Origin: Streptomyces cyanogenus
GTDB taxonomy: Bacteria; Actinomycetota; Actinomycetes; Streptomycetales; Streptomycetaceae
Direction: 5' to 3'
Length of the DNA: 64,000 nt
Assembly: GCF_017526105.1 (NCBI RefSeq)
Contig: NZ_CP071839.1
Coordinates: 62,001-126,000 of the forward strand
A program made the position numbers and the translations under genes. Position 1 is the stretch's first letter. Each line of letters opens with the position of its first letter. Under the pieces are notes generated by a model that saw nothing but the letters and a program-made list of their open reading frames with translations, made no database searches and had not been told where the DNA came from. This document shows, piece by piece, positions 8,888-18,282 of this stretch.

Positions 8888-9433
8888 CTATCCGTTGGCG
8901 AAGATCTCTTCGTTGGTTTCGAAGACGTGCTCATCCAGGGGCATGTCGGGGAAGTACTCGGACTCGATCTCTCCCGTCATCAGCCCCAGCAAGAAGGAGG
9001 TGCAGGGGCCAGCGTGCCGCTCCCATTCGGGGCCGCGGCCTTCGTTGATCAGGATGGGCCAGTTCTCGGGTTTCTGGCCGGGGGTGGACAAGAAGTAGAG
9101 GACTTCACCGCCCTCGTCCTCGTAGGCCCACGGGATGAGACGGGCTCCTTCCTGGTCCAGTTCGGCGGGGCGGGGCTCGCCACGGTCCCACAGAAGCTGC
9201 AGGGACTCGCGGCACTGAGCGTCCATGGCGATCAGGTCGTAGCGCGGGCGCGGGCAACCGGGCTCCAGCAGCCAGACGTTCTCGTCGAACAGGCCGCCAC
9301 CGTAGGTGTCGACGAGTTCCTTGTAGTCCTGCGGCAGCTCAGTACCCAGTTGTTCCTCCACGGCAGCCCAGTCCTTGGGGGCCACTTCGGGGGGCGGCAG
9401 CAGCTCGGTCAGGCGGGTGAGGGAGGGGTTCAT
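8888..9433 (-). CDS. SMI1/KNR4 (SUKH) family protein, likely immunity protein of the RHS toxin
   Basis: 181 residues from ATG 9433, which overlaps the RHS stop codon as TGATG, so the two are translated together. The pattern is that of SUKH immunity proteins: an N-terminal helix pair, DWAAVEEQLGTELPQDYKEL followed by V-YGGG-FDE--WLL, then W-ED-GG-VLYFLS. SUKH proteins bind and neutralise nuclease toxins delivered by contact-dependent systems. Direct placement behind a nuclease-tipped RHS protein is the usual toxin-immunity order. An upstream in-frame extension into the RHS gene exists but is not needed. The specificity for this toxin is inferred from position. Confidence 0.85.
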   Translation of the reverse strand: MNPSLTRLTELLPPPEVAPKDWAAVEEQLGTELPQDYKELVDTYGGGLFDENVWLLEPGCPRPRYDLIAMDAQCRESLQLLWDRGEPRPAELDQEGARLIPWAYEDEGGEVLYFLSTPGQKPENWPILINEGRGPEWERHAGPCTSFLLGLMTGEIESEYFPDMPLDEHVFETNEEIFANG

Positions 9434-12400
9434 CAGCGTTCCTCGGGTCGGGGTTCGTTCAGGATAGTGACCGCATTGGTCGGGGAGCTGGAGCCCAGCG
9501 GAGTGAACTGGAATCCGCGGTTGCCATGTGCCTCGATGGTGACGCCGACGGGCACGACATCGGTCGGGTCGTTGGTGCGGTAGATCGGCGTGACGTTGTA
9601 CGTGATCGTCTCGCCTCGGTCGACAGCCGCGCGTACGTCGTTCTCGACCTGCCGCATGACCGGGCTGTTGGCGTAGGCGTGCATGGCGACGAAGTTGCGG
9701 GGGTCCCGGTTCGATCCGCCGAGCTGGGCGCCGAGCAGGTGACCTTTGTTCCAAGCACCGCCCTTTTTATAGCCGGGTACGTTGACGCGCGGACGGGTTT
9801 TTCCGCCCATCATGTCGGGTTCGAGCGTGGCACGGACGCCGGTCGCGCGGTTGCCGGGGCCCAGCGGACCGTACTGGACACGGCCGCCCCAGGTGACCTC
9901 GTTCTCGTCGCACTTGGCAAGTCCGAGTGGGTCGAGTTCGGACTGCGGGTTGGTTACGTAGGTGACCGGGTTCGGGCCCGGTCCGAGACCGAGCGGGTCG
10001 GGACTCGTGTAGCGGGCGGTTTCGGGGTCGTAGTGCCGGAAGTAGTTGTAGTGCAGTCCGGTTTCGGGGTCGGCGTACTGTCCGGGGAAGCGCAGCGGGG
10101 TGTAGGCCGTGGCATCGGTGTTCCACGCTGTGGTGCCCCATGCCGTGGTCCTGGTGCGCCAGGCCACCGTGCTCTCATCGATGAGTTCGGTGGGCGAGCC
10201 TGCCAGGTCGGTGACGATGGCGAAGAAGCGGGCGTCGACCTCTTCCTGGGACAGCATCTTGCGCTCGTACTGGGCCAGGGGTCGGTAGCCGTCGTATTCC
10301 CAGGTCAGCACCGTTCCGGTGACTGCGTCTGTTTGCTCTGCCAGCCGGGTGCCGTCCCAGCTGAAGAGGATTTCCTCGGCGATGGTGCCGTCCTGGCCTA
10401 GGCGGTACTTGGCGGTGCGGCGCCCGAGGGCGTCGTAGCGGTAGTGCCAGACGGTGCCGTCAGGGGTGGTGCAGGAGGTGAGCCGATTTTCCGCATCCCA
10501 GGAGTACCGCCAGGTGTCGGGCTTGCGGGACAGGCGCTTGCGGGTCCGTTCGATGAGGCGGCCCGCACGGTCGTAGCGGTAGGTGATACGTCCTGCGGAC
10601 AGCAGCCGGGTTCCTGTGACGGCGCGGTCTCCGGCGGCCTCGGGGGCGCCTACTGCATTCGTCCAGGTGGCATGCATCTGGTTGCCCGCCGGATCGTAGC
10701 GGTAGATCTCGGTGATGCCGCCTCGGGTGACAACGGACAGGGGACGGCCCAGGGGGTCGAGTTCGTAGCTGAGACTGCGGCCGGAGCCGCGGTCGGTGAC
10801 TGAGGTGAGATGGCCGTCGGGGCGATAGGTGTATTCCCGCTCGTGCGCGCGCTGTCCACCCAAGCTCAGGGTCTGGCTGGTCAGGCGGCCCACCTCGTCC
10901 CAGGACGAGGCAAGCAGAGCCTGCTCGCCCCAGGTCCGCCGTGTCTCCCGGCCCAGCAGGTCGCGCTCGAAGGCCAGCCGGTGCACGTCGGCGACCGTGA
11001 GGCCGGTGCAGTTGCCGACCGCGTCCCAAGACGTGTCGGTGACCGCACCGGTGGGGGTGGTGCGACGCGTGCGTCGTCCGAGCGTGTCGTAGCGGTACCG
11101 CGTCGTGCGCCCGTCGACCGTCTCAGCCACCATCCGCCCGACCGCGTCGTACTCCAACGCGACCCGCGAGGTGGCGGATACGGCCGCGGTGAGACGTCCG
11201 GCCTGGTCGTAGGTGTATTCGGTGCGCGCTCCGTCGGCTTCTTTGGCGCGCAGATCGCCGGCCGCGTCGTACTCGAAGGCAAACGACGCTCCCGTAGGGG
11301 TGCGCCGCGCCGTCAGCTGGCCGGCGGCGTCGTAGGTGCTCGATGTGGTGCGGCCGTCGAAGTCCGTCTCCGCAACCAGGGCGCCGCGCTCGTCGTAGCG
11401 GTAGGTCCAGGTAAGCCCGGCGGGGTCGGTGACGGTGGTCAGCCGCATCTCGGTGTCGTGAGCGAACGTGTAGACGGCACCGTCCGGCGTGGTGCGGGTG
11501 CGCAGCAGGTCGAAGGGACCGTAGGTGAATTCGCTGCGACCACCCGCCTGGTCGGTGTAGGCGAGGCAATTGTGCTCGCCGTCCCAGCTCCAGCTCTCGC
11601 GGGTGCCGTCGGCTGCGATTCTCTCCACCAGGCGGTGCTCCGCGTCCCAGCGCAGGCTGGTCGTGGCGCCGAGCGGGTCAGTGAGGAGAATGGGGCGGCC
11701 AAATGCATCCCGTTGGCATGTGGTGCGGGCACCGCGGCTGTCCTCGACGGCGACCAGCAGTCCTGCTGGGTCCGCTTCGATCTGTACCCTCGCGCCGAGC
11801 GCGTCGGTCAGTGTCGCCGGGGCGCCCGTCGGATGGTGTGTGAAGCGGGTGACCGAGCCGTCGGGTCCGGTGACGCTGATGCGGTTGCCCCGCTCGTCGA
11901 AATCCTGCCGGATCCGAGTGCCGTCCGGCCCGGTCCATTGGATGGGCAGGTGGAGGTCGTTGTATGCAGTGTGGCTGACCGTGCCGTCGGCCGTGATGGT
12001 GGCCACCAAGTCACCCGCGTCGTCCCACTCCCACTGTGTGGTGCGTCCCAGCGCGTCGGTACGGGAGCGCAGACGGTCGCGCCGGTCCCACTCCTGGGTG
12101 ACCGTCGCACCGAGTGGGTCGGTCACTGAGATGATCTGTCCGTACCGGTTGGCGCGGTAGACAGTGGCGTGGCCCAAGGAGTCGGTGTAGGTGGCGGTGG
12201 TTACACCGTTGTTGTCCGCACCGGTATAGGTGATGGTGGAGTTGAGGATGCCATCGGTACCTCGGGTGGCGATCACCCGCCCCTGCTCGTCGTACTCGTA
12301 GGTGAACGTGGTGTCGTTGGAATCGCGCCACCCGGTGACGCGGTGCGTTTGGTCGTAGGTCAGGTACAGCGGCGCATCGACCGCGTTGCGCACCTCGGTC

Positions 12401-14139
12401 AGGTCCCCGCCTGTCTCGTCGTAGCCGAACACGCGTAGCGTGACTGGGCTGCCTTCGGCGACAGCGTGGAGGGCCGTGACACGTATTCGGTCACCGACGG
12501 TGCGGGTAGTGACCTGGAGCCGGTAACCGCCGGAGTGAGTGACTGAGTGCGGGGCATCGTCCTCGCCGCGGTCGATGCCGATGACGTTGTGGTTGCGGTC
12601 CCTTATCTCTGTCAGCCACCAGGTGCCGCCTCCCGTGGCGGCCGGCTCGAAGTGGCGGGTCAGCCCAGTGTAGGGATCTTCCACGGTCAGGACATAAGAG
12701 GTTCCGCGCGTGACATACGTCAGAGGCAGTGGGACACCGGCGATGGGAAGGACGCGGTCACCGGGCAGGTCCGGGCGGCGAGGATAGACCAGAACCGAGC
12801 CGTCTTCGCGGTACCACCAGACACCGCCTGCGTCCGGGTGGTCTGCCAGCCGCTCGTCCAAGGTAGACGCCCAGGACGGGCCGAAGAAGCGCCCCGCATC
12901 GTAGCCGCTGAGATGAGTACGGCGCAGGGTCAGCGGCAGTACACCCGGCAGGTCCACGTCGGTGTAGGCCAGCATCATCTGGCCGCTCGCCATATCGATC
13001 GGATCCCCGCACCACTCCCTGCTGTTCAGGGCATGCGACTGTTTGAAGAGCTTCGCGTCATCGATCTTCAGGCCGTGGTCGGGCTTACTGCCGGACGCAG
13101 GGGTGCCACCGTGGCCGTGCGAGCTGCCGACGCCGCCGCCCTTGTTGACCTGGATGCTGTCGGCCTTGTTGCCGACGTCGATGTCGTTGTGCTTGTGCAG
13201 GCGGGAGGTGGCCCTGACTCGGTCCGGGACGGTCTCCGTGATGTGCTTGGTGATCTTCTTGAGGGCCTTCTCGGAGCCCTCGAGCGCGCCGTGGAGCACA
13301 CTGTCGAAGGTCTTCGTGAACGGGTCACGGCCCTTGCTGTGGCCGAACACGCTCTTGGCTCGGCGCAACGGATTGGACGAGGCGAGATGCAGCTCGTTTC
13401 CGTGACGGGATACCTTTCCAGCCCCGTCCTCGAACTCGGCGTGATCGATGCGGGTCCGCTTCTGCGGACCACCGCCCCCGCCAGAACCGCCGGCCGAGGC
13501 GAGCTGCATTCCCCCGTGCCCACCCTTGCCGCCGTGCCCTGCGCTTCCGGCGTCGCTCGGCATGGAAAACGCGCCCTCGGCCAACTCGAGGACCATATCC
13601 TCGACCATCGCCTCCAGCTTGGCGTTGACCGGTTCGGTGACCTTCGCGATCACCTCATCGACGACCCGGTCCACCGCCTCGTCGATGATCCGCTTGACGG
13701 CCTGGCGCATCGCTGTGATCTCGGCTGCGCCCAGAACTGCGGACAGACCGCCGGTCACCCAGGCGAGACCGATGGATAGGCCCACCGACCCAGCCATGAC
13801 GGCCAGTTCGGCCTCGGCCTTGGTCTTCATCCCGAAGATGATGTCCGCGAGGACATCGCAGGCATCAGCGAACAACCGTGCAAGTTCCGGGAGTTTTTCC
13901 AGGTGGCTCGCCTTCACCTGGTGCCAGTGCTTCTCGAACGCATCGACCGCCCAGCCCTCGGATGAGGACAGGATCCGTGAGACCGCCGCGTGCGCGTCCC
14001 CACCGTGTCCCTCGAACGTATCCGCGAACTCGCGCATGGCGTCGGCCATGTCACGGTAGTCGTCCTCGTCAACATTCGGGAAGTTGATCCCGATGAAGTC
14101 CAGGACTTCGTCCAGCCAGCCCGGGATCGTGTAACCCAT
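9433..14139 (-). CDS. RHS-repeat polymorphic toxin with Esx-like N-terminus and C-terminal DNA/RNA non-specific endonuclease domain
   Basis: 1568 residues from ATG 14139, chosen because GGGGAGGAAAA stands just upstream; an in-frame start at 14187 lacks this. Residues 1-110 are helical and resemble a WXG/LXG-type secretion domain, followed by a hydrophobic segment near 115-145. A Gly/Ser/His-rich linker leads to the RHS core from about residue 376 (DPIDMASGQMM), with many YD repeats (YDALGRR, YDAAGQL) ending at DPLGLGPGPNP near 1385. The last 165 residues hold a nuclease domain with NKGHLLGAQLGGSNRDPRNF near 1467 and a VENDVRAA helix, matching the NS_2-type non-specific endonuclease pattern. 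Probably exported by a type VII-like route and used against competitors; neutralised by the SUKH gene that overlaps its end. Confidence 0.9.
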   Translation of the reverse strand: MGYTIPGWLDEVLDFIGINFPNVDEDDYRDMADAMREFADTFEGHGGDAHAAVSRILSSSEGWAVDAFEKHWHQVKASHLEKLPELARLFADACDVLADIIFGMKTKAEAELAVMAGSVGLSIGLAWVTGGLSAVLGAAEITAMRQAVKRIIDEAVDRVVDEVIAKVTEPVNAKLEAMVEDMVLELAEGAFSMPSDAGSAGHGGKGGHGGMQLASAGGSGGGGGPQKRTRIDHAEFEDGAGKVSRHGNELHLASSNPLRRAKSVFGHSKGRDPFTKTFDSVLHGALEGSEKALKKITKHITETVPDRVRATSRLHKHNDIDVGNKADSIQVNKGGGVGSSHGHGGTPASGSKPDHGLKIDDAKLFKQSHALNSREWCGDPIDMASGQMMLAYTDVDLPGVLPLTLRRTHLSGYDAGRFFGPSWASTLDERLADHPDAGGVWWYREDGSVLVYPRRPDLPGDRVLPIAGVPLPLTYVTRGTSYVLTVEDPYTGLTRHFEPAATGGGTWWLTEIRDRNHNVIGIDRGEDDAPHSVTHSGGYRLQVTTRTVGDRIRVTALHAVAEGSPVTLRVFGYDETGGDLTEVRNAVDAPLYLTYDQTHRVTGWRDSNDTTFTYEYDEQGRVIATRGTDGILNSTITYTGADNNGVTTATYTDSLGHATVYRANRYGQIISVTDPLGATVTQEWDRRDRLRSRTDALGRTTQWEWDDAGDLVATITADGTVSHTAYNDLHLPIQWTGPDGTRIRQDFDERGNRISVTGPDGSVTRFTHHPTGAPATLTDALGARVQIEADPAGLLVAVEDSRGARTTCQRDAFGRPILLTDPLGATTSLRWDAEHRLVERIAADGTRESWSWDGEHNCLAYTDQAGGRSEFTYGPFDLLRTRTTPDGAVYTFAHDTEMRLTTVTDPAGLTWTYRYDERGALVAETDFDGRTTSSTYDAAGQLTARRTPTGASFAFEYDAAGDLRAKEADGARTEYTYDQAGRLTAAVSATSRVALEYDAVGRMVAETVDGRTTRYRYDTLGRRTRRTTPTGAVTDTSWDAVGNCTGLTVADVHRLAFERDLLGRETRRTWGEQALLASSWDEVGRLTSQTLSLGGQRAHEREYTYRPDGHLTSVTDRGSGRSLSYELDPLGRPLSVVTRGGITEIYRYDPAGNQMHATWTNAVGAPEAAGDRAVTGTRLLSAGRITYRYDRAGRLIERTRKRLSRKPDTWRYSWDAENRLTSCTTPDGTVWHYRYDALGRRTAKYRLGQDGTIAEEILFSWDGTRLAEQTDAVTGTVLTWEYDGYRPLAQYERKMLSQEEVDARFFAIVTDLAGSPTELIDESTVAWRTRTTAWGTTAWNTDATAYTPLRFPGQYADPETGLHYNYFRHYDPETARYTSPDPLGLGPGPNPVTYVTNPQSELDPLGLAKCDENEVTWGGRVQYGPLGPGNRATGVRATLEPDMMGGKTRPRVNVPGYKKGGAWNKGHLLGAQLGGSNRDPRNFVAMHAYANSPVMRQVENDVRAAVDRGETITYNVTPIYRTNDPTDVVPVGVTIEAHGNRGFQFTPLGSSSPTNAVTILNEPRPEER

Positions 14140-14875
14140 CCCCGTTTTCCTCCCCGTTGCTCTGCACCTGCACGCGAAAGCCGACATCTGCGGTCGCGGT
14201 CGAAAACCCTAGTAGGTGGCGCCGACACCCGCCGAGGCACCTGCTGACAGCGGCCGGCACAACGGGGGGATCGCCTCGGCTTGCCTCGCCCGAAGGAGAG
14301 TTGAGCGTTCGGCTGGGGGTGTCGTGTCGGATGAGCTGTGAGAACGGTTGGAACGGCTGCAGGCACAGCGAAAGGCGGCGCTTCCAAATCCGGAGCAGGG
14401 CCAACTCCCCCGCCCTTCCCACAAGCCCATGGACTTGGCCTAACGGGGCGCAGACTCCGCCCGCCGCATGATCAAGTACGGCCCCTCGCCAATGCCGCCA
14501 TCTCACTGATCGCCGCCGGGGCACATCCTCGGGATCCCGTGTCTCACGAAGTCAGCGTCGTGCTGACCGCCCGTCGGCCCAGCGGGAAGTGCGCTGCCCG
14601 CACCGCGTCCCGGGGCGGCGCGCGTGGCACGGCCCGGTACACCCGGTGACCGTCGTCGCGGCGCCGGCGGGCGTGGCGGTGTCGACCGATGTCCTCAATC
14701 GCGGCCGGCGCCGAGTCGTGCTCTTGGCAGGAGGCGTGTGCTGTTCGACGGCCAATAGCTCCGCCTTGCTCAGCTTCTGTAGTTCTCCTTGCCGCCGGCA
14801 CCGCCGCTGCGCGCCCAGCCTCCCCGGCTGTGCCTTCCGAGCAGATGTCTTTGCCTTCTGCACGTCTCTCTGACT
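14140..14875. other. Intergenic region between RHS and helicase genes
   Basis: About 735 bases without a supported gene. It contains the promoter of the minus-strand RHS gene. A short plus-strand segment near 14335-14430 reads ERLERLQAQRKAALPNPEQ but is broken by stops and has no known match. Possible decayed DNA. Confidence 0.35.
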
Positions 14876-16360
14876 TCACGCGTCTGAGGCACGTGCCCAG
14901 ACGGCTTCGTGCTCCGGCAGCTCATGGACCCAGGACAGGCCACCGATGTCGAGGCGCTGGCGGGTGCGGGTGACGGCGACGTAGGCAAGGCGGGCCTCAC
15001 TGTCGTCGATGGTTCTGACTGCGGCTTCTTTGGGTCGGTCGTGCTGATCAGCCCGGGTGCGTGGGGCGAAGTCATCGGCGATTTTTACGCGTGGCCATTG
15101 GCGTCCCTTGGCTTTGTGGGCAGTGGAGACGGTGATGTCGGCGTGGCGTTCGTGGGCGAGTTGGGCCACTGCGGTCAGGATGGCGTCGGTTCCATGAGTG
15201 TCGACAAGGTCGACCAGTGGTTGCAGGTCGCGTCCTGCCGGATCATGGGTGGCGTAGTCCTGAAGGTCTCCCCAGGAGGGGAACAAGAGCAGTTCGGGGT
15301 GGTGAGTGCGTCGTCCGTCCTTCAGGTCGCGGGCGGCCTGAGCAAGGGCTTTGAGGCTGTCACCTCCTCCGGACAGGCCAACGCGGTATCCGTCCGCCAT
15401 GAGTTGCATGACCTGGGCCATGGCGCCGACGTTGGTGCGGCACAGGATGACGTCCGGGCTGGGGACGGGGCCGATCTCGGTGGTCACGGTGGGGGTGCCG
15501 GTAAGCCGGAGAGGAGCCTCGGCCAGGTCGAGCCAGCGGTTGGCTTCTTCTGCGAGGTGAGGTCCGAAGCGGAAGGACTGCGACAGGGTCAGCTGAGTGC
15601 CGTTGAAGCTGGTCATGACGTCCTTGGCACCGCGCCATTGGTAGATGGCCTGCGCAGAGTCTCCGACCATGACGAGCTGAGCGTGGTCGCGTTGGGTGAG
15701 GAAGATTTCCTCCACGACGGGGTTGGTGTCCTGGGCTTCGTCCAGGAGCAGGTAGTCAGCGTCGACTCTCGGCTGGGTGAGTGCCCAGATCTTTAGGTAG
15801 TGGTCGTGTTCGAAGCGGACGCAGCCGTCGTCGGAGTTCTGCAGGTCCGCCCAGGCTTTACGAGCGACTGGGACGACATGGGTAGCAAGTTCGTGGTGCA
15901 TGTCTTTGTCTTCCAGACCGCGCAGTTTCGGTACATGGTGGCGGGTGATGGTCTCGTCGGCGGTGTGGCAGAAGCGGGTGACGGTGCGCAGGAGTGCGTT
16001 GGACAGAGCGCGTTGGGAGATGTCGCGTTCGCCGACGCGGATGGCTTTGGTGAGGCCGAGGGCTTGGCCGGTCTGCCACGCGGGGCGGCGTGGGGCGTTC
16101 AGGCGGCTGGTGTAGCGATGGCCGATGGCGGCGTAGGCAAGTGCGTGGGCGGTTTTGCACTGGACGGTGCGTGGGAAGCGTGTGGTGGCTTCTTGGGCGA
16201 TGGCCCGGTTGTAGCCGAGGTAGCGGCCTCGGCGCGGGGTTGAGCGGGCGAGCATTTCCAGCAGGGTGGTCTTGCCGGTGCCGGCTCCGGCTTGCAGGGC
16301 CAGGTCATGGCCGGCGCGGAAGGCGTCCAGGGCGGCGGTCTGTTCGTCGGTGGGTTTCAT
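14876..16360 (-). CDS. UvrD/Rep-like superfamily 1 helicase (short form)
   Basis: 494 residues from ATG 16360 with AAGGA upstream; in-frame sequence further upstream is Pro/Arg-rich and not helicase-like. Motifs: Q-motif TDEQ at 4-7, Walker A LQAGAGTGKTT (Lys30), motif II DEAQD near 207, motif III QAIYQWRGA, and motif V-VI STAHKAKGRQW with YVAVTRTRQRL. It hydrolyses ATP and probably unwinds DNA 3' to 5'. It is about 200 residues shorter than housekeeping UvrD, as in phage- or plasmid-borne helicases. It stands alone on its strand with the DUF6083 gene about 460 bases upstream. A defence or replication role cannot be decided. Confidence 0.85.
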   Translation of the reverse strand: MKPTDEQTAALDAFRAGHDLALQAGAGTGKTTLLEMLARSTPRRGRYLGYNRAIAQEATTRFPRTVQCKTAHALAYAAIGHRYTSRLNAPRRPAWQTGQALGLTKAIRVGERDISQRALSNALLRTVTRFCHTADETITRHHVPKLRGLEDKDMHHELATHVVPVARKAWADLQNSDDGCVRFEHDHYLKIWALTQPRVDADYLLLDEAQDTNPVVEEIFLTQRDHAQLVMVGDSAQAIYQWRGAKDVMTSFNGTQLTLSQSFRFGPHLAEEANRWLDLAEAPLRLTGTPTVTTEIGPVPSPDVILCRTNVGAMAQVMQLMADGYRVGLSGGGDSLKALAQAARDLKDGRRTHHPELLLFPSWGDLQDYATHDPAGRDLQPLVDLVDTHGTDAILTAVAQLAHERHADITVSTAHKAKGRQWPRVKIADDFAPRTRADQHDRPKEAAVRTIDDSEARLAYVAVTRTRQRLDIGGLSWVHELPEHEAVWARASDA

Positions 16361-16818
16361 CGCAGAAGGTCCTTGGAGGGCTGGGCGGGAGTGCGGCCGG
16401 CGGCGCAGGTGTGGGGTGGGCGTGGGTGAGCATTTGGCGGACGGTGTGGGGAAAACGGTCGCCTGCTCGGCAGAGGCGCCTGCCAAGGCCCGGCGTACCG
16501 GCTCCATGAAGCGTTGAAGGGTCAGGCTTGGGGCAGAGCGTGGTCGGTGAGGCGTGCCGGGACGGCGGTGGGAGCGCTACGTGGAACAGCACGTTGTGTT
16601 CGGTATCCGAGTGGGAATGGTGACCGCGTCGATGCGCAGTCTGTCGCCGCGTCGGCGGCGGGTCCAGCGAATGGCCCGGCTGCCCAGCGCTTTGACGAGT
16701 GCCATAAGCGGGTGGGCGTCTTGGTTGGCTGCCAGTGTCATCTGCGACGCGCGATGTCGGTCCCGGCTTGGTGCAGTGTGTGGGTAAGGGGGCTCGGCGG
16801 TGCCGGGTGCGGCTTCCG
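16361..16818. other. Intergenic region
   Basis: Lies between the DUF6083 gene and the helicase on the minus strand. No credible gene was found; long G/C-rich frames here are shadows. Confidence 0.4.
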
Positions 16819-17682
16819 TCACCTTGGGCGGGGATAGTGCCGCTCGGGCGGGGGCAGCTCGGTGTTGATGTGTTCGGCGTGCAGTAGGGGGTCGAAGGGC
16901 TGCCAGCCAGCCAGGGCCAGGTCGGCTGCTGTGGTCGCGGTGGCGTGGGTGGTGCAGCGTTGGGCGCGCCAGCGCAGTTGTTCTGCGTAGGGCAGGTGGC
17001 TCAGGTCGTAGACCACCATGCTGCTGTCGGGGAGGGTGAGTTGCCCGTGGGTGGGCTGGGTGGGCAGCAGCATCCAGCGCCCTCGGACAGCGGCGAGGAG
17101 GGAGTGTGTGCAGCGGCCTCGTTGGCGGGTCTGAGCGACACAGCGGATGCTCTCGAGGGGGCCTTCGGCCAGGTAATTGACGAGGAGGATCCGGACGACA
17201 GGCCGGGTGGGTCGCTTCTCGTTTCCGCCCGGGGCCGCAGGGGCTGGCGAGGAGGGTGCTGGGGTGAAAGCGCCGACGTTGATCATGCGTCGGGAACGCA
17301 GGCTGAGCTCGCGACGCAGTGATGCGAGACGGGCGCTTGTGCCTTGGGAGTGTGTGGGCTGTTGAGGGCAGAGGACGGCGTGCGGGATGCGGCACCATCC
17401 GCTGCCGTCGTCGTGGGGGTAGGCGACGCCGCTGCTGAGATGCCAGTGGCAGTCCGCGGAGACGTCAGGGGTGGCCACTTCTGCGGGATGCAGGGCGATG
17501 GGTCGGCCGTCGGAGCGCGGGTACCAGTCGATGCGGTTGCCGCAGTGGCGGCAGCGGCCGGTTTGCCCCGCGCGGAGAAGGCGGCTCGCGCTGTTTGCGG
17601 CGATTTGCAGAGAGCGGCGGGGAGGCAGGTAGCGGGGGCTGCCGTCCCAGTGACGTTCTCGGTGGGGGCTGTGGGGGCGCAT
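16819..17682 (-). CDS. DUF6083 domain-containing zinc-ribbon protein
   Basis: 287 residues from ATG 17682. A single CxxC knuckle (CRHCGNRIDWYPR, residues about 43-55) is followed by DGRPIALHP, then WHLSSGVAYPHDDGSGWCRIPH. This order is the signature of DUF6083 proteins, which are frequent in Streptomyces accessory regions. A second half (about residues 160-287) contains conserved-looking RC--T--RG-C motifs and has no assigned function. Probably cytoplasmic. The role is unknown; the zinc knuckle suggests nucleic-acid or protein binding. The start could be a little further downstream, since the first 30 residues are Arg/Pro-rich. Confidence 0.7.
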   Translation of the reverse strand: MRPHSPHRERHWDGSPRYLPPRRSLQIAANSASRLLRAGQTGRCRHCGNRIDWYPRSDGRPIALHPAEVATPDVSADCHWHLSSGVAYPHDDGSGWCRIPHAVLCPQQPTHSQGTSARLASLRRELSLRSRRMINVGAFTPAPSSPAPAAPGGNEKRPTRPVVRILLVNYLAEGPLESIRCVAQTRQRGRCTHSLLAAVRGRWMLLPTQPTHGQLTLPDSSMVVYDLSHLPYAEQLRWRAQRCTTHATATTAADLALAGWQPFDPLLHAEHINTELPPPERHYPRPR

Positions 17683-17856
17683 GGCGGCGAGGGTGCCAGG
17701 TAGCGCGCCGGTCGGTAGGGGCGGCTTTCGTCGATGTCATGCGATCAGCCCAGCCGGCGGGTACGCGTGACCGGTGCGTCGCTCTGTCGTTCGATGCCCT
17801 CTCGCCTATGTGAGTGATTCTCTCGGGCGGTGGAAGCAGTCCGCGGCCGTGCCGGG

Positions 17857-18120
17857 TCAAGGCTGTGCGGCGCCGGGGGCCGAGTGGCCGTCACACAAGG
17901 AGACGAGGAAGCGCTCGATGGGGACGCCGAAGGCATGAGCGAGGGCGTGCCAGGTGGTGACACTGCCGGTGGTGCGGCCGTGTTCAAGGTCGATGAGGGT
18001 TCGCCGGGCCAGGCCGCTGCGTTCGGCCAGCTCGTCGAAGGTCCATCCGCGCTCGCCCCGCAGCCGTGCAAGTTCGACTCGCAGGGCGGTGAGGTTGGGG
18101 TCGGGCGGGAAGATCGTCAT
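17857..18120 (-). CDS. XRE-family helix-turn-helix repressor
   Basis: 87 residues from ATG 18120. The HTH is plain: LRVELARLRGERGWTFDELA then ERSGLARRTLIDLEHGR, followed by a WHALAHAFGVPIERF dimerisation-type helix. A longer frame starts at 18225 but would run through the three operators described separately, so the internal ATG is chosen. It is divergent from the gene at 18283, and the shared 160-base region carries three copies of an 18-base palindrome. Autorepression together with control of the divergent gene is likely, by analogy with plasmid and phage repressors. Confidence 0.75.
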   Translation of the reverse strand: MTIFPPDPNLTALRVELARLRGERGWTFDELAERSGLARRTLIDLEHGRTTGSVTTWHALAHAFGVPIERFLVSLCDGHSAPGAAQP

Positions 18121-18133
18121 CCCACCATCCGAC

Positions 18134-18151
18134 GGTGCAGGACTCTGCCCT
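18134..18151. promoter_or_regulatory. Operator-like palindrome copy 1 (imperfect)
   Basis: GGTGCAGGACTCTGCCCT. It matches the two perfect copies at 18155 and 18191 with three mismatches and lies 13 bases upstream of the XRE start codon. Confidence 0.6.
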
Positions 18152-18154
18152 GTC

Positions 18155-18172
18155 AGTGCAGACTTCTGCACT
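18155..18172. promoter_or_regulatory. Operator-like palindrome copy 2 (perfect)
   Basis: AGTGCAGACTTCTGCACT: perfect 8-base arms around a 2-base centre. Its centre is 21 bases (two helical turns) from copy 1, so repressor dimers could bind side by side. Confidence 0.75.
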
Positions 18173-18190
18173 ATTTCCGCGGCGGGTGGT

Positions 18191-18208
18191 AGTGCAGAGT
18201 TCTGCACT
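18191..18208. promoter_or_regulatory. Operator-like palindrome copy 3 (perfect)
   Basis: AGTGCAGAGTTCTGCACT: same arms as copy 2 with centre GT. Its centre is 36 bases from copy 2. It is the copy nearest the divergent gene at 18283, 75 bases before its ATG. Confidence 0.75.
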
Positions 18209-18282
18209 ACCGTCCGTTCCGGCACGCCCGCCAGCAGGCGGTTTGGCTCTGCGGCACGGACAGACAGGAGGACAGCCGACTG

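Noticed and set aside
14544..14879. Small basic minus-strand frames after the UvrD-like gene
   Set aside because: Two overlapping frames with low-complexity Arg/Ala content; neither has a credible start or match.
17857..18225. Longer start for the XRE repressor at 18225
   Set aside because: Translation would pass through all three operators; the short form keeps the whole HTH.
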